From Aestuariimicrobium soli (GTDB taxonomy: Bacteria; Actinomycetota; Actinomycetes; Propionibacteriales; Propionibacteriaceae): DNA of 64,000 nt. Numbering within the stretch: the first letter of the stretch is position 1; the number at the start of each line of letters is the position of its first letter. Both the position numbers and the translations under genes were made by a program. The stretch is from NCBI RefSeq assembly GCF_051192575.1, contig NZ_JBPJSQ010000009.1, forward strand, positions 62,001 through 126,000, read 5' to 3'. The notes under the pieces are model-generated. The model saw only the letters and a list, made by a program, of their open reading frames with translations. It searched no databases and was not told the DNA's origin. Of the stretch, positions 47,801-58,810 are shown piece by piece.

Positions 47801-49774
47801 ATGGCCGACCCGTCAACGTACCGCCCCGCACCCGGAACGATCCCCACCGATCCCGGCGTGTACAGGTTCTCCGACCCGCACGGCATCGTCATCTACGTGG
47901 GCAAGGCCAAGAACCTTCGCCAGCGCCTCAATTCCTACTTCGCCGACCCTGCCAACCTGCATTTCCGCACCCAGACGATGGTGCGCACGGCCGCCAAGGT
48001 GGAGTGGACGGTCGTGCGCAACGAACTCGAGTCGTTGCAGTTGGAATACACGTGGATCAAGCAGTTCGATCCGCGCTTCAACGTGAAGTACCGCGACGAC
48101 AAGTCGTACCCGTGGCTGTGCATCACGTGGGCCGAGGAGTTCCCCCGCGTCTTCGTCGGACGAGGGGCCAAGCGCCCGGGCAACCGGTACTTCGGCCCGT
48201 TCGGGCAGGCGTGGGCGATCCGCGACACCGTCGACTCGCTGCTGCGCGTCTTCCCGATGCGCTCCTGTTCCTCGGGCACGTTCGCCTCGGCGAAGGCCAG
48301 TGGCCGGCCCTGCCTGCTCGGCTACATCGGCAAGTGTTCGGCCCCCTGCGTCGGCAAGGTCTCGGCCGACGACCACCGCGAGATCGTCAGCGACTTCGCC
48401 GCCTTCATGAACGGGCAGTCCGCCACCCTGATTCGCAAGCTCGAGCAGGAGATGCGGGGCGCCGCCGAGCGACAGGAGTACGAGCACGCCGCGGTCGTCC
48501 GTGACTCGCTGACGGCGCTGCGCCTGGCGACGGAGAAGAACGCGATCGTGCTCTCCGACGGGGCCGACTGTGATGTCATCAACTTCGCCGTCGACCCCCT
48601 CGAGGTCGCGGCCCAGATCTTCCACGTGCGGGCCGGGCGGGTGCGCGGCGAGCGCGGGTGGGTGGCCGATCGTCCCGACGACGGCGAACTCCCCGAACTG
48701 GTCGAGGCGCTGATGCTGCAGTTGTACGCGGGCGCCACCCGGGGCAGCGACGACGACGGCTCGGCCATCCCGCGGGAGATCCTGGTGCCGGCGCTGCCGA
48801 CCTCGGGCCGGGCGATGGCCGACCTGCTCAGCGAGGTGCGCGGCAGCCGGGTTGCGGTGCGAGTGCCGCAGCGGGGCGACAAGGTGGCCCTGCTCGACAC
48901 CGTCGCCCGCAACGCCGCCGACGCCCTCGCCCAGCACAAGATGAAGCGTGCCTCCGACCTGTCGACCCGCAATCGCGCCCTTGAACAGGTGCAGGAGGCG
49001 CTCGGACTGTCGGAGCCACCGCTGCGCATCGAGTGTTACGACATCTCACACACCCAGGGGTCGGAGGTGGTCGGCTCGATGGTGGTCTTCGAGGACGGGC
49101 TGCCCCGCAAGAGCGAGTACCGCCGGTTCGTGATCCGCAGTTTCGAGGGATCGAACGACGTCGCGGCCATGCACGAGGTGCTCACCCGCCGCTTCCGGCG
49201 ACTGTTGGACGACCGCGAGGCCATGCAGGAGCAGTCCGAGGACGGCACCGGGCCCCTGCTGATCGACCCGACGACGGGTGCCCCGCGCAAGTTCGCGTAC
49301 GCGCCCGCCTTGGTGGTCGTCGACGGCGGCGAGCCGCAGGTCAACGCCGCCCAGCAGGTCTTCGACGAACTGGGCATCACCGACATCGCCCTGGTGGGGT
49401 TGGCCAAGCGTCTCGAGGAGGTGTGGCTCCCCGGCGACGACCAGCCGGTCATTCTGCCGCGGACGAGCGAGGGCCTGTACCTGCTGCAGCGCCTGCGCGA
49501 CGAGGCGCACCGGTTCGCCATCACCCACCACCGCGGACGACGCAGCGCCGCCATGGTCGACTCCGTGCTCGACCACGTTCCCGGTCTCGGCGAGACCCGA
49601 CGGAAGGCGCTCATCAAGCATTTCGGATCGCTGAAGAAGTTGCGGGCGGCCGACGAGGAGCAGATCGCCCAGGTGCCCGGTTTCGGGCCCACCCTCGCGG
49701 CCGCCGTCAAGCAGGCCCTGGCCGACGACCAGCCGGGCGAGATCGTGAACATGACCACCGGCGAGGTGCTGTGA
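47801..49774 (+). CDS. uvrC: Excinuclease ABC subunit C
   Basis: 657 residues. Dual-incision nuclease of nucleotide excision repair. N-terminal GIY-YIG nuclease (about 17-95; GVYRFSDPHGIVIYVGKAKN), UVR motif that binds UvrB (about 205-240), RNase H-like UvrC endonuclease domain (about 400-545; ECYDISHTQGSEVVGSMVVF, VVVDGGEPQVNAA) and a C-terminal tandem helix-hairpin-helix (about 590-645; VPGLGETRRKALIKHFGS, VPGFGPTLAAAV). Opens the uvrC-rapZ-yvcK-whiA cluster. Confidence 0.97.
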   Translation: MADPSTYRPAPGTIPTDPGVYRFSDPHGIVIYVGKAKNLRQRLNSYFADPANLHFRTQTMVRTAAKVEWTVVRNELESLQLEYTWIKQFDPRFNVKYRDDKSYPWLCITWAEEFPRVFVGRGAKRPGNRYFGPFGQAWAIRDTVDSLLRVFPMRSCSSGTFASAKASGRPCLLGYIGKCSAPCVGKVSADDHREIVSDFAAFMNGQSATLIRKLEQEMRGAAERQEYEHAAVVRDSLTALRLATEKNAIVLSDGADCDVINFAVDPLEVAAQIFHVRAGRVRGERGWVADRPDDGELPELVEALMLQLYAGATRGSDDDGSAIPREILVPALPTSGRAMADLLSEVRGSRVAVRVPQRGDKVALLDTVARNAADALAQHKMKRASDLSTRNRALEQVQEALGLSEPPLRIECYDISHTQGSEVVGSMVVFEDGLPRKSEYRRFVIRSFEGSNDVAAMHEVLTRRFRRLLDDREAMQEQSEDGTGPLLIDPTTGAPRKFAYAPALVVVDGGEPQVNAAQQVFDELGITDIALVGLAKRLEEVWLPGDDQPVILPRTSEGLYLLQRLRDEAHRFAITHHRGRRSAAMVDSVLDHVPGLGETRRKALIKHFGSLKKLRAADEEQIAQVPGFGPTLAAAVKQALADDQPGEIVNMTTGEVL

Positions 49775-49863
49775 GGTCGCCGGGGGCCTCGGGAGCCGGG
49801 TCGCGAGCAGCAGCCGTGACCGGGGCTGACACGAGGCCCGTCACCGCTGGCAGGATGGGCCCC

Positions 49864-50772
49864 GTGAGTCAGCACTCGTCCGCAGTCACCGACGCTCCCG
49901 GCCACGACGGGGGTCCCACCCGCTCGCGCGTGGTGGTGATCACCGGCCTGTCGGGCGCCGGGCGCCGCACCGCGGCCCATGCCATGGAAGACCTCGGGTG
50001 GTACGTGGTCGACAACCTGCCACCCTCGATGGTGCCCGGACTGGTGGCCTTCGCCGGCCAGCAGGACCTGACGAAGGTCTGCGTCGTGCTCGACGTGCGT
50101 TCCCCGAAGCTGGTCGAGCAGCTGCCGCAGATGTTCGCCACCCTCACCCGCACCGGCGTCGACCACGAGGTGCTCTTCCTCGAGGCCACCGACGACGTCA
50201 TCGTGAAGCGGCAGGAGTCGTCGCGTCGTCCCCTGCCGCTGCAGGGCGACGGCCGCCTGCTCGACGCCATCGTGCGCGAGCGGGCGATGCTGTCGTCCGT
50301 GCGTGCCAACGCCGACCTGGTGATCGACACCGGACGACTGACGGTGCACCAGTTGGCCTCGCGCGTCGCGCACGCCTACGGCGGTGACTCCTCGGCCATG
50401 GTGCGCATCGCCGTGATGTCGTTCGGCTTCAAGAACGGGTTGCCGATCGATGCCGACCTCGTCTTCGACGTCCGCTTCCTGCCCAACCCCCACTGGGTGC
50501 CGGAGCTGCGCCCCAAGACGGGGCTGTCGTCCGAGGTGTCGGGTTACGTGCTCTCCCAACCCGGGGCCGCGGACTTCCTGGAGCAGGCCGAAGGGCTGCT
50601 GGCGACCATGGCACCGGGCTACGTGCGCGAGGGCAAGCGGCAGTGCACCGTGGCGATCGGCTGCACCGGCGGCAAGCACCGCTCCACGGCGATGTCGGAG
50701 GCCCTCGGGGCCAAACTCAAGGAACGGGGCTACCGGGTGACCGTGGCCCATCGCGACCTGGGCCTCGAATGA
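49864..50772 (+). CDS. rapZ: RNase adapter/nucleotide-binding protein RapZ
   Basis: 302 residues. P-loop GLSGAGRRTAAHAMEDLG (GKS is GRR here), VVDNLPPSMVPG, and the C-terminal domain with FGFKNGLPIDADLVFDVRFL and AIGCTGGKHRST. In E. coli RapZ guides an RNase to GlmY/GlmZ; in actinobacteria, without those RNAs, the role is unclear, possibly nucleotide- or UDP-GlcNAc-linked control of wall metabolism with YvcK. Start: GTG 49864 lies seven bases after CAGGAT (49851-49856) in a leaderless pattern; ATG 49855 is an alternative. Overlaps yvcK by four bases. Confidence 0.93.
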   Translation: MSQHSSAVTDAPGHDGGPTRSRVVVITGLSGAGRRTAAHAMEDLGWYVVDNLPPSMVPGLVAFAGQQDLTKVCVVLDVRSPKLVEQLPQMFATLTRTGVDHEVLFLEATDDVIVKRQESSRRPLPLQGDGRLLDAIVRERAMLSSVRANADLVIDTGRLTVHQLASRVAHAYGGDSSAMVRIAVMSFGFKNGLPIDADLVFDVRFLPNPHWVPELRPKTGLSSEVSGYVLSQPGAADFLEQAEGLLATMAPGYVREGKRQCTVAIGCTGGKHRSTAMSEALGAKLKERGYRVTVAHRDLGLE

Positions 50773-51740
50773 CCGGCCACTTCGGGGCGTCCCCGCTGAC
50801 CAGCCGCGTGCCGGCGGTGACGGCGCTCGGTGGGGGCCACGGTCTGTCGGCCACCCTGTCGGCGCTGCGGCGGATCACCGACCGATTGACGGCCGTGGTG
50901 ACGGTGGCCGACGACGGCGGTTCGTCGGGACGACTCCGGGAGGAGTTCGACTGCCTGCCCCCCGGTGACCTGCGGATGGCGCTGGCGGCCCTGTGTGGCG
51001 ACTCCCACGACGGTCGCCTGTGGGCCGACGTGCTGCAGTCGCGCTTCGGCGGCAGCGGGCAGCTGGCCGGCCATGCCATCGGCAACCTGCTGATCGCCGG
51101 CATCTGGCAACGACTGGCCGACCCCGTGTCGGGGCTCGACATGGTCGGCGAACTGCTCAACATCCGCGGCCGGGTGCTGCCGATGTCGCTGGTGCCCCTC
51201 TCGATCGAGGCCGACGTCATCGGGCTCGACCCGATGCGTCCGGACGAACTGTGCACGCTGGCCGGTCAGGCGACGGTGGCGAAGACCCGCGCCGAGGTGC
51301 AGGCGGTCAGGTTGGTGCCCGACCGGCCCGAGGCCTGCCCCGAGGCGGTCGAGGCGATCCTGGCCAGCGACCACGTCGTCCTCGGCCCGGGGTCGTGGTT
51401 CACCTCGCTGATTCCGCACCTGCTGGTGCCCGATCTGGCCCTGGCCATCGAACAGACGCGGGCCCAGAAGATCCTGGTGATGAACATCACCTCGGCCGAC
51501 GAGACCGACGGCTTCAGCGCTTCCCGCCACATCGAACTGCTCGCCGAGCACGCCCCTCGCCTGCGCTTCGACGTGGTGGTCGTCGACGAGGCCTTCGGCG
51601 CCGCCGATCCCAACCTGAGCAGCTACGCCGCCTCTCTGGGCGCCCGGGTCGAGATCGCGGATGTGGCCATGCGCGACGGCAGCGCCCGGCACGACCCGCT
51701 GCGTCTGGCCTCGGTGATGAGCCAGCTGATGGGCGTCTGA
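50769..51740 (+). CDS. yvcK: YvcK/CuvA family gluconeogenesis factor
   Basis: 323 residues. CofD-like Rossmann fold with ALGGGHGLSATLSALRR, VTVADDGGSSGRLREEF, and GHAIGNLLIAG. In Bacillus and mycobacteria YvcK/CuvA binds UDP-GlcNAc and links carbon source to peptidoglycan synthesis. ATG 50769 is fixed by the ATGA overlap with rapZ; rapZ-yvcK-whiA is a conserved trio. Confidence 0.94.
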   Translation: MTGHFGASPLTSRVPAVTALGGGHGLSATLSALRRITDRLTAVVTVADDGGSSGRLREEFDCLPPGDLRMALAALCGDSHDGRLWADVLQSRFGGSGQLAGHAIGNLLIAGIWQRLADPVSGLDMVGELLNIRGRVLPMSLVPLSIEADVIGLDPMRPDELCTLAGQATVAKTRAEVQAVRLVPDRPEACPEAVEAILASDHVVLGPGSWFTSLIPHLLVPDLALAIEQTRAQKILVMNITSADETDGFSASRHIELLAEHAPRLRFDVVVVDEAFGAADPNLSSYAASLGARVEIADVAMRDGSARHDPLRLASVMSQLMGV

Positions 51741-51792
51741 GTCGACGACCACCGGCCGTGTGATGGGCCCGAGGTTGTGCCAGACTCGCCCC

Positions 51793-52773
51793 ATGGCAAT
51801 GACCGCACAGGTGAAGTCCGAACTGGCGACGATTCCCGCCGCCAAGCCCTGCTGCCGGCGGGCCGAGGTGGCTGCCATGCTGCGCTTCGGCGGTGGACTG
51901 CATCTGGTGGCTGGCCAGCTGGTCATCGAGTGTGAACTCGACACGGGCGCCGCGGCCCGTCGCCTGCGCACCGCCATCACCGAGCTCTACGGGCTCACCT
52001 CCGAACTGCTCGTCATCAACGGCTCGGGGCTGCGGCGCGGCACCCGCTACATGGTGCGGTTGGTCTCCGACGGGGAGGCGATCGCCCGCCAGACCGGGCT
52101 GATCGACGCCCATCGACGCCCGGTGCGCGGCCTGCCCGCCTCGGTGGTCGGCTCGGGGGTCTGCTGCCAGATCGCCGTCTGGCGGGGGGCCTTTCTGGCG
52201 CACGGGTCACTGACCGAGCCCGGACGATCCATGAGCCTCGAAGTCACCTGCCCCGGCTCGGAGGCGGCCCTGGCTCTGGTGGGTGCGGCCCGCCGCCTGG
52301 GCATCGCCGCGAAGGCTCGCGAGGTGCGCAATGTCGACCGCGTCGTGATTCGCGACGGCGACCAGATCGCCGCCCTGCTGGCCAAGATGGGTGCCCACGA
52401 CAGCCTGCTGATCTGGGAGGACCGCCGCGTGCGCCGGGAGGTGCGGGCCTCGGCCACCCGGCTGGCCAACTTCGACGACGCCAACCTGCGTCGATCGGTG
52501 CACGCCGCCGTCACGGCCAGCGCTCGGGTCGAGCGGGCGCTGGAGATTCTCGGGGACGAGGTTCCCGAGCACCTGCTCAAGGCCGGTCGGCTGCGGCTCG
52601 AGCACCGCAACGCCAGCCTGGAAGAACTCGGTCAGGCCCACGAGCCGCCGCTCACCAAGGACGCCATCGCCGGGCGCATCCGCCGGCTGCTGTCGACGGC
52701 CGACAAGCTGGCCGCCGATCGCGGTGTCCCCGGAACCGAGGCGAGCGCGCCGTCGGAACTGCTCGAGGGCTGA
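51793..52773 (+). CDS. whiA: Sporulation/division transcription regulator WhiA
   Basis: 326 residues. LAGLIDADG-homing-endonuclease-like N-terminal domain (catalytic residues lost) and a C-terminal helix-turn-helix (about 235-320; LEELGQAHEPPLTKDAIAGR). The product begins MAMTAQVKSELAT, as in other actinobacterial WhiA, which fixes the start at 51793 rather than at upstream in-frame GTG. In Streptomyces WhiA with WhiB activates ftsZ and other division genes; here ftsZ is in the same window. CAGACT (51781-51786) is six bases before the ATG. Confidence 0.95.
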   Translation: MAMTAQVKSELATIPAAKPCCRRAEVAAMLRFGGGLHLVAGQLVIECELDTGAAARRLRTAITELYGLTSELLVINGSGLRRGTRYMVRLVSDGEAIARQTGLIDAHRRPVRGLPASVVGSGVCCQIAVWRGAFLAHGSLTEPGRSMSLEVTCPGSEAALALVGAARRLGIAAKAREVRNVDRVVIRDGDQIAALLAKMGAHDSLLIWEDRRVRREVRASATRLANFDDANLRRSVHAAVTASARVERALEILGDEVPEHLLKAGRLRLEHRNASLEELGQAHEPPLTKDAIAGRIRRLLSTADKLAADRGVPGTEASAPSELLEG

Positions 52774-52803
52774 CCCCCCGACCCCGAGGTCAGGGCGGCA
52801 CGC

Positions 52804-53565
52804 TCAGGCGGTGGCCATCCGGCGGGTGCCGCCCTGCAGCTGCTGGTTGAAGCCGCGCACATTGCGGGTGGCCTCGTCCAGCTTGTCGTTCTCCTGCTTC
52901 AGCGCGTCGGCGACCGCCTTGGCCTGGGCGAGCAGCTTGGCGAGCATGGTGAAGAAGCGCTTGGCCAGGCTGACGGTGTTGCCGACGAACCACGCCGCGA
53001 AGGCCGCGATGGAGGCCCCGAAGGTGGGCACCGCCGATGCCAGCGCGGTCAGCGCCGACTTGACGACGACACCGAGGAACTGGGCGATGATGTCCCAGAT
53101 CGTCTTGCGCACGATGGCGACCATCTCGCCGAGCGCGACCACCAAACGCGAGAGGGCCTCGGCCCCCACGGCGGCCGCCTCGAAGACGGGAGTGGTCGCC
53201 TGCTGCAGCGAGGCGTAGGCCGTGGCCGCCTGGCCGGTCCACTGGGTGAGGTCGGTCATCCCGGCCGCGTGGTCCTTCGCCGCCTCCCGGTAGGTGGCGG
53301 CGATGCCGGTCCAGCTCTCCGCCTGCAGGGTGACCGCCTCGGGGCTGCCCTGCAGCTTCTCCAACGGCTGCGCCAGGAACTCGATCTTCGAGACCACCAG
53401 CATCAGCAGTTCGCCCAGTGGGCTCGACCCGGCGGCGCCGGCGGCGTCCATGTCGACGCCCAGGGCCTTCAGCCCGGCGCCCGCCACGGCGGTGACGTCA
53501 CCGCTGTCGACCTTGCCGTCGGCCAGCACGGTGCTGGCCGTCTTCATCCACTCCGACAGTTCCAT
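52804..53565 (-). CDS. EspA/WXG100-like type VII secretion substrate
   Basis: 253 residues, no signal peptide. A helical hairpin typical of type VII substrates is suggested by WTGIAATYREAAKDHAAG (85-102) and the WxG turn at Trp109-Thr-Gly111 followed by AATAYASLQQAT. Residues about 148-215 are strongly amphipathic to hydrophobic (IIAQFLGVVVKSALTALAS, FAAWFVGNTVSLAKRF), as in EspA/EspB-like proteins that insert in membranes, then a coiled coil tail. Last gene of a three-gene minus-strand cassette, 8 bases after the EspC-like gene. Function unknown; no secretion machinery genes are in the window. Confidence 0.7.
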   Translation of the reverse strand: MELSEWMKTASTVLADGKVDSGDVTAVAGAGLKALGVDMDAAGAAGSSPLGELLMLVVSKIEFLAQPLEKLQGSPEAVTLQAESWTGIAATYREAAKDHAAGMTDLTQWTGQAATAYASLQQATTPVFEAAAVGAEALSRLVVALGEMVAIVRKTIWDIIAQFLGVVVKSALTALASAVPTFGASIAAFAAWFVGNTVSLAKRFFTMLAKLLAQAKAVADALKQENDKLDEATRNVRGFNQQLQGGTRRMATA

Positions 53566-53573
53566 GGTCGTCC

Positions 53574-53930
53574 TCAGTTTCCTTGGGCTGTGGCCGCCGC
53601 GGAGGCGACGGCGGCGTTGACGACCGCGGTGGCGTCGGCGGCGGAGAGTTCGGTGTCGGCGTAGGCGCGCTGGCTCGCCTCGATCGCGTCGGCGGTGGCC
53701 TGCAGCGCCGTCGTCAGTTGGTCGGCGAGCGCCTCAGACCGGTCGCAGACGCGGTTCAGGAAGGGCGTGACCGCCCAGCCGAACAGCAGGCCGTAGGCGT
53801 CGCCGTTGTCGTCTCGGGCCTGCTCGGCCGTGCGGCGGTTGTTGGCCACCGTCTCCTTGAGGCGGGTCAGCCGACGACGGTGGTCGGTGAACTCCGAGAG
53901 GTCCCAGGTCGTGGTCTGTTCGGTGGTCAT
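53574..53930 (-). CDS. EspC-like type VII secretion target
   Basis: 118 residues, all helical. Two helices separated by FGWAVTPFLNRVCD; the C-terminal helix carries YADTE (Tyr90...Glu94), matching the YxxxD/E export signal of type VII systems. Matches the EspC-like (ESX-associated) family in size and layout. Overlaps the upstream gene by four bases (ATGA), which shows coupled translation, and is followed at once by the EspA-like gene. In mycobacteria EspA and EspC are co-secreted partners. Confidence 0.72.
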   Translation of the reverse strand: MTTEQTTTWDLSEFTDHRRRLTRLKETVANNRRTAEQARDDNGDAYGLLFGWAVTPFLNRVCDRSEALADQLTTALQATADAIEASQRAYADTELSAADATAVVNAAVASAAATAQGN

Positions 53931-54478
53931 CGTCGGTCCCCATCCCGGTCGAACTCGTCGTCGTGCCCCAGATCGTCGTGCCCAGAGTCGTCGTGCCCAG
54001 AGTCGTCGTGCCCAGAGTCGTCCTGCGCGGAGTCGTCGTCTGGGCGCTCGTCCTCCACACGGTCGGCGCCCTCCTGGGCGTCCATCTCCTCGCGCACCGA
54101 GGCCGGCACCGCCTGCCGGACCGCCGCCAGCGAGGGATCGTCGGGCCCGGCCAGTTGGGCCATCACCGCGAGCGTGCGTCGGGTCACCTCGGCCCCGGCC
54201 TCGGCGTGGGTGGCCGCGAACACCTCGGTCAGTTGGGCGGCCGTGGCCGCGTTCGCGGAGGGGCGGAAGACCAGCCGGCTGATGGTGCCCCCGCCGGTCA
54301 TCGTCAGTCTCATGAAGGAGTTCTCGACGGTGGCCTCGATCTCGGCCAGGGCGCGGCCGGCGGCGTCGGCCTGCCGTTCCATCGCCTCGGCCTCGGCGAG
54401 GAACTGGACCAGCCAGACATGCGGATCGTCCGTGGGTGGCGCGACCGGCGCCTGATCTGGGGGAGTGCTGTGACTCAT
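53927..54478 (-). CDS. YbaB/EbfC-like protein with acidic repeat tail
   Basis: 183 residues. Residues 20-105 (FLAEAEAMERQADAAGRALA, NSFMRLTMTGGGTISRLVF) resemble the YbaB/EbfC-like fold found next to type VII secretion substrates in actinobacteria (EspL/EspD-like partners, thought to be chaperones or regulators). The last 45 residues are acidic with four copies of DDSGH or DDLGH. First gene of the cassette, overlapping the EspC-like gene by four bases. Confidence 0.7.
   Translation of the reverse strand: MSHSTPPDQAPVAPPTDDPHVWLVQFLAEAEAMERQADAAGRALAEIEATVENSFMRLTMTGGGTISRLVFRPSANAATAAQLTEVFAATHAEAGAEVTRRTLAVMAQLAGPDDPSLAAVRQAVPASVREEMDAQEGADRVEDERPDDDSAQDDSGHDDSGHDDSGHDDLGHDDEFDRDGDRR
53957..54032 (-). 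repeat. 15-bp coding tandem repeats (DDSGH)
   Basis: Five head-to-tail 15-bp units of TCGTCGTGCCCAGAG type, three of them identical, encode the DDSGH repeats at the C-terminus of the YbaB-like protein. In-frame, so slippage would change tail length only. Confidence 0.85.
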
Positions 54479-54689
54479 GACTGAAATCTAGGAGTCGCCG
54501 GGGTCAGGATCGGGCACGGTTCGAGCACCGGGGCAGGTGTGTCCACGATGCAGTCAGGCACCCCCCGCGACGACGGCCCGGCAGGGCCTCCGTTAGGCTG
54601 TCCCTGTCGGAACACAGACACCGCAGCGGGCCGGGGGCACCACGCTCCACAGGACGCCCGCCCGAGCATCTCGAAGGAGATCACGAGAC

Positions 54690-55694
<1,005 letters not shown>

Positions 55695-55719
55695 ACCTGA
55701 CCGATTCACATCAGTGGAC

Positions 55720-55752
55720 GAGGGGGTGGGGGACTGCCCCCGCCCCCTCTTT
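55720..55752 (+). terminator. Hairpin between gap and pgk
   Basis: GAGGGGGTGGGGG (55720-55732) pairs with CCCCCGCCCCCTC (55737-55749) with one G-T pair, loop ACTG, followed by TTTCCC. A partial terminator here would make gap more abundant than pgk and tpiA. Confidence 0.65.
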
Positions 55753-55817
55753 CCCTGTCTGAACGTTCCCCGCCTTCGTCCCTCTCCGGAGGGACACCCC
55801 GAACCGAGAGGAAATCC

Positions 55818-57025
<1,208 letters not shown>

Positions 57026-57029
<4 letters not shown>

Positions 57030-57808
57030 GCCGCAAGCCCATCCTGGCCGGCAACTGGAAGATGAACCTGAACCACGTCGAGGCGGTCGGACTCGTCCAG
57101 AAGCTGGCGTGGATCCTGGCCGACAAGAAGTGGGAGGCCGAGCAGTCGGAGGCGGTGGTGATCGTCCCGTTCACCGACATCCGCACCGTGCAGACCCTCG
57201 TCGAGGGCGACCGGCTGCCGATCCTGTTCGGCGCGCAGGACGTGTCCGCGCAGGAGAAGGGCGCCTACACCGGTGAGGTGGCGGCCTCGATGCTGGCCAA
57301 GCTCGGCTGCAGCTATGTCGTGGTCGGTCACTCGGAGCGTCGCCAGTACCACGGCGAGTCCGACGAGCTGATCAATGCCAAGGCCAAGCAGGTGCTCGCT
57401 CATGCCATGACCCCGATCATCTGTGTGGGGGAGGGGCTGGACGTCCGCAAGGAGGGCAACCAGGTTCCCTTCACCCTCGCCCAAGTCGACGGTTCGCTCG
57501 CCGGACTGACCGCCGAGCAGGTGGCCGGGCTGGTGATCGCCTACGAGCCCGTCTGGGCCATCGGCACCGGTGAGGTGGCCACCCCGGCCGACGCCCAGGA
57601 GGTGTGCGGTGCGATTCGTGCCCGCATCGCCGAGCTGTACGACCAGCCCACCGCCGACGCCGTGCGCATCCAGTACGGCGGTTCGGTCAAGGCCAGCAAC
57701 GTCGTCGAGATCATGGCGCAGCCCGATGTCGACGGTGCGCTGGTCGGCGGTGCCAGCCTCGATCCCGAGGAGTTCGCGGGCATCGTCCGGTTCCAGCAGC
57801 TGGCCTGA
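57026..57808 (+). CDS. tpiA: Triosephosphate isomerase
   Basis: 260 residues. TIM barrel with Asn-Lys in AGNWKMN, catalytic His in VVGHSERR and catalytic Glu in AYEPVWAIGTG, plus the phosphate loop YGGSVKASN. Interconverts DHAP and G3P. ATGA overlap with pgk fixes the start at 57026. Confidence 0.97.
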
Positions 57809-57850
57809 GCCCCGTCGCCACGGCACGACTCGTCGCGGCAGGCCCATCGC

Positions 57851-57882
57851 GGAAGGCCCGGCCCCCGTGGGGCGGGCCTTCC
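57851..57882 (+). terminator. Terminator after tpiA
   Basis: GGAAGGCCCG and CCCC (57851-57865 with one bulged G) pair with GGGGCGGGCCTTCC (57869-57882); short loop. It ends the gap-pgk-tpiA unit, so secG has its own promoter. Confidence 0.7.
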
Positions 57883-57933
57883 TCGCGCCTGACCGCGGGC
57901 CCGGGCGAATGTGGAATTGCGCGTGGCGTGGGT

Positions 57934-57939
57934 TATCCT
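57934..57939 (+). promoter_or_regulatory. secG -10 element
   Basis: TATCCT seven bases before GTG 57947, with no ribosome site: a leaderless arrangement. Confidence 0.5.
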
Positions 57940-57946
57940 GATCGAC

Positions 57947-58207
57947 GTGATTGTCCCGCTCATGACCTGGCCAGTGATGACCCTGTCGATCGTTCTGGTC
58001 GTTGTCAGCGTGATTCTTGCCCTCTCGGTGTTGCTGCACAAGGGGCGCGGAGGCGGCATGTCCGACCTGTTCGGCGGTGGCATGTCCACCTCGATGGGTG
58101 GGGCCTCGGTCGCCGAACGCAACCTTGACCGCATCACCATCGTGCTGGGGCTGATCTGGTTCGCCTGCATCGTCGGACTGCTGGTGCTGTACAAGTTCCA
58201 GTCCTGA
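57947..58207 (+). CDS. secG: Preprotein translocase subunit SecG
   Basis: 86 residues from GTG 57947. Two membrane segments (about 8-28 and 62-82) joined by the conserved cytoplasmic loop LLHKGRGGGMSDLFGGGM and GGASVAERNLDRITI. Accessory subunit of the SecYEG channel. Start chosen because TATCCT is seven bases upstream and the length then matches actinobacterial SecG; GTG 57911 upstream or ATG 57962 downstream are alternatives. Confidence 0.9.
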   Translation: MIVPLMTWPVMTLSIVLVVVSVILALSVLLHKGRGGGMSDLFGGGMSTSMGGASVAERNLDRITIVLGLIWFACIVGLLVLYKFQS

Positions 58208-58323
58208 CACCAGGTCGTCGCCCGCCGAGTGCGCGGGCCCACACCAGGTGGACGCTGCGGGCCACACCGGCCGGGTGACCACCACGCACTCTGCAACACC
58301 GAACACAACCAAGGAGTCACACA

Positions 58324-58680
58324 GTGGTGGGTGGCAGCGCCATCAGAGGCAGCCGAGTCGGCGCCGGTCCGATGGGAGAGGCAGAGCGTGGGGATTCCGC
58401 CCCTCGCCTGCACGTTTCATACTTCTGCGCCAACGGGCACGAGACCAGGCCGGCCTTCGCGGCCGAGGCCCAGATCCCGGCCGAGTGGGATTGCCCCCGG
58501 TGCGGCCTGCCGGCCAACCTGGACGCGGAGAACCCTCCTCCGCCGCCGAAGATCCAGCCCTACAAGACGCACCTGGCGTACGTGAAGGAGCGTCGCAGCG
58601 ACGCCGAGGCGGCGGCCATCCTGGCCGAGGCCCTCGACCTGCTGCGCACCCGGCGCGCGAACGGCGAGATCATCTACTGA
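58324..58680 (+). CDS. rbpA: RNA polymerase-binding protein RbpA
   Basis: 118 residues. Actinobacteria-specific transcription factor that binds RNA polymerase and the primary sigma factor and stabilises open complexes. N-terminal tail with SAIRGSRVGAGPMGEAERG, a core with CANGHE and CPRCGLPA cysteines, basic linker (PPKIQPYKTHLAYVKERRS) and the sigma-interaction domain at the C-terminus (AILAEALDLLRTRR). GTG 58324 has AAGGAG about 9 bases upstream. Confidence 0.95.
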   Translation: MVGGSAIRGSRVGAGPMGEAERGDSAPRLHVSYFCANGHETRPAFAAEAQIPAEWDCPRCGLPANLDAENPPPPPKIQPYKTHLAYVKERRSDAEAAAILAEALDLLRTRRANGEIIY

Positions 58681-58719
58681 TCTCACCCACGTGTGACCGA
58701 CCCACGTCTGGACGCCCGA

Positions 58720-58747
58720 CCCCGTCTCCCCTGTCAGGGAGGCGGGG
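58720..58747 (+). terminator. rbpA terminator
   Basis: CCCCGTCTCCC (58720-58730) pairs with GGGAGGCGGGG (58737-58747), one G-T pair, loop CTGTCA; 40 bases after the rbpA stop. Confidence 0.65.
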
Positions 58748-58810
58748 TTCGTCGGTCATGGTGAGAAAATCGCTTCCTCGTCGGCGCCGGCGTGCGGCAG
58801 GCTGGCGGGC

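Noticed and set aside
55755..55772. TGAACGTTCC as a LexA box
   Set aside because: Lacks the GAAC-N4-GTTC spacing and lies before pgk, not a damage gene.
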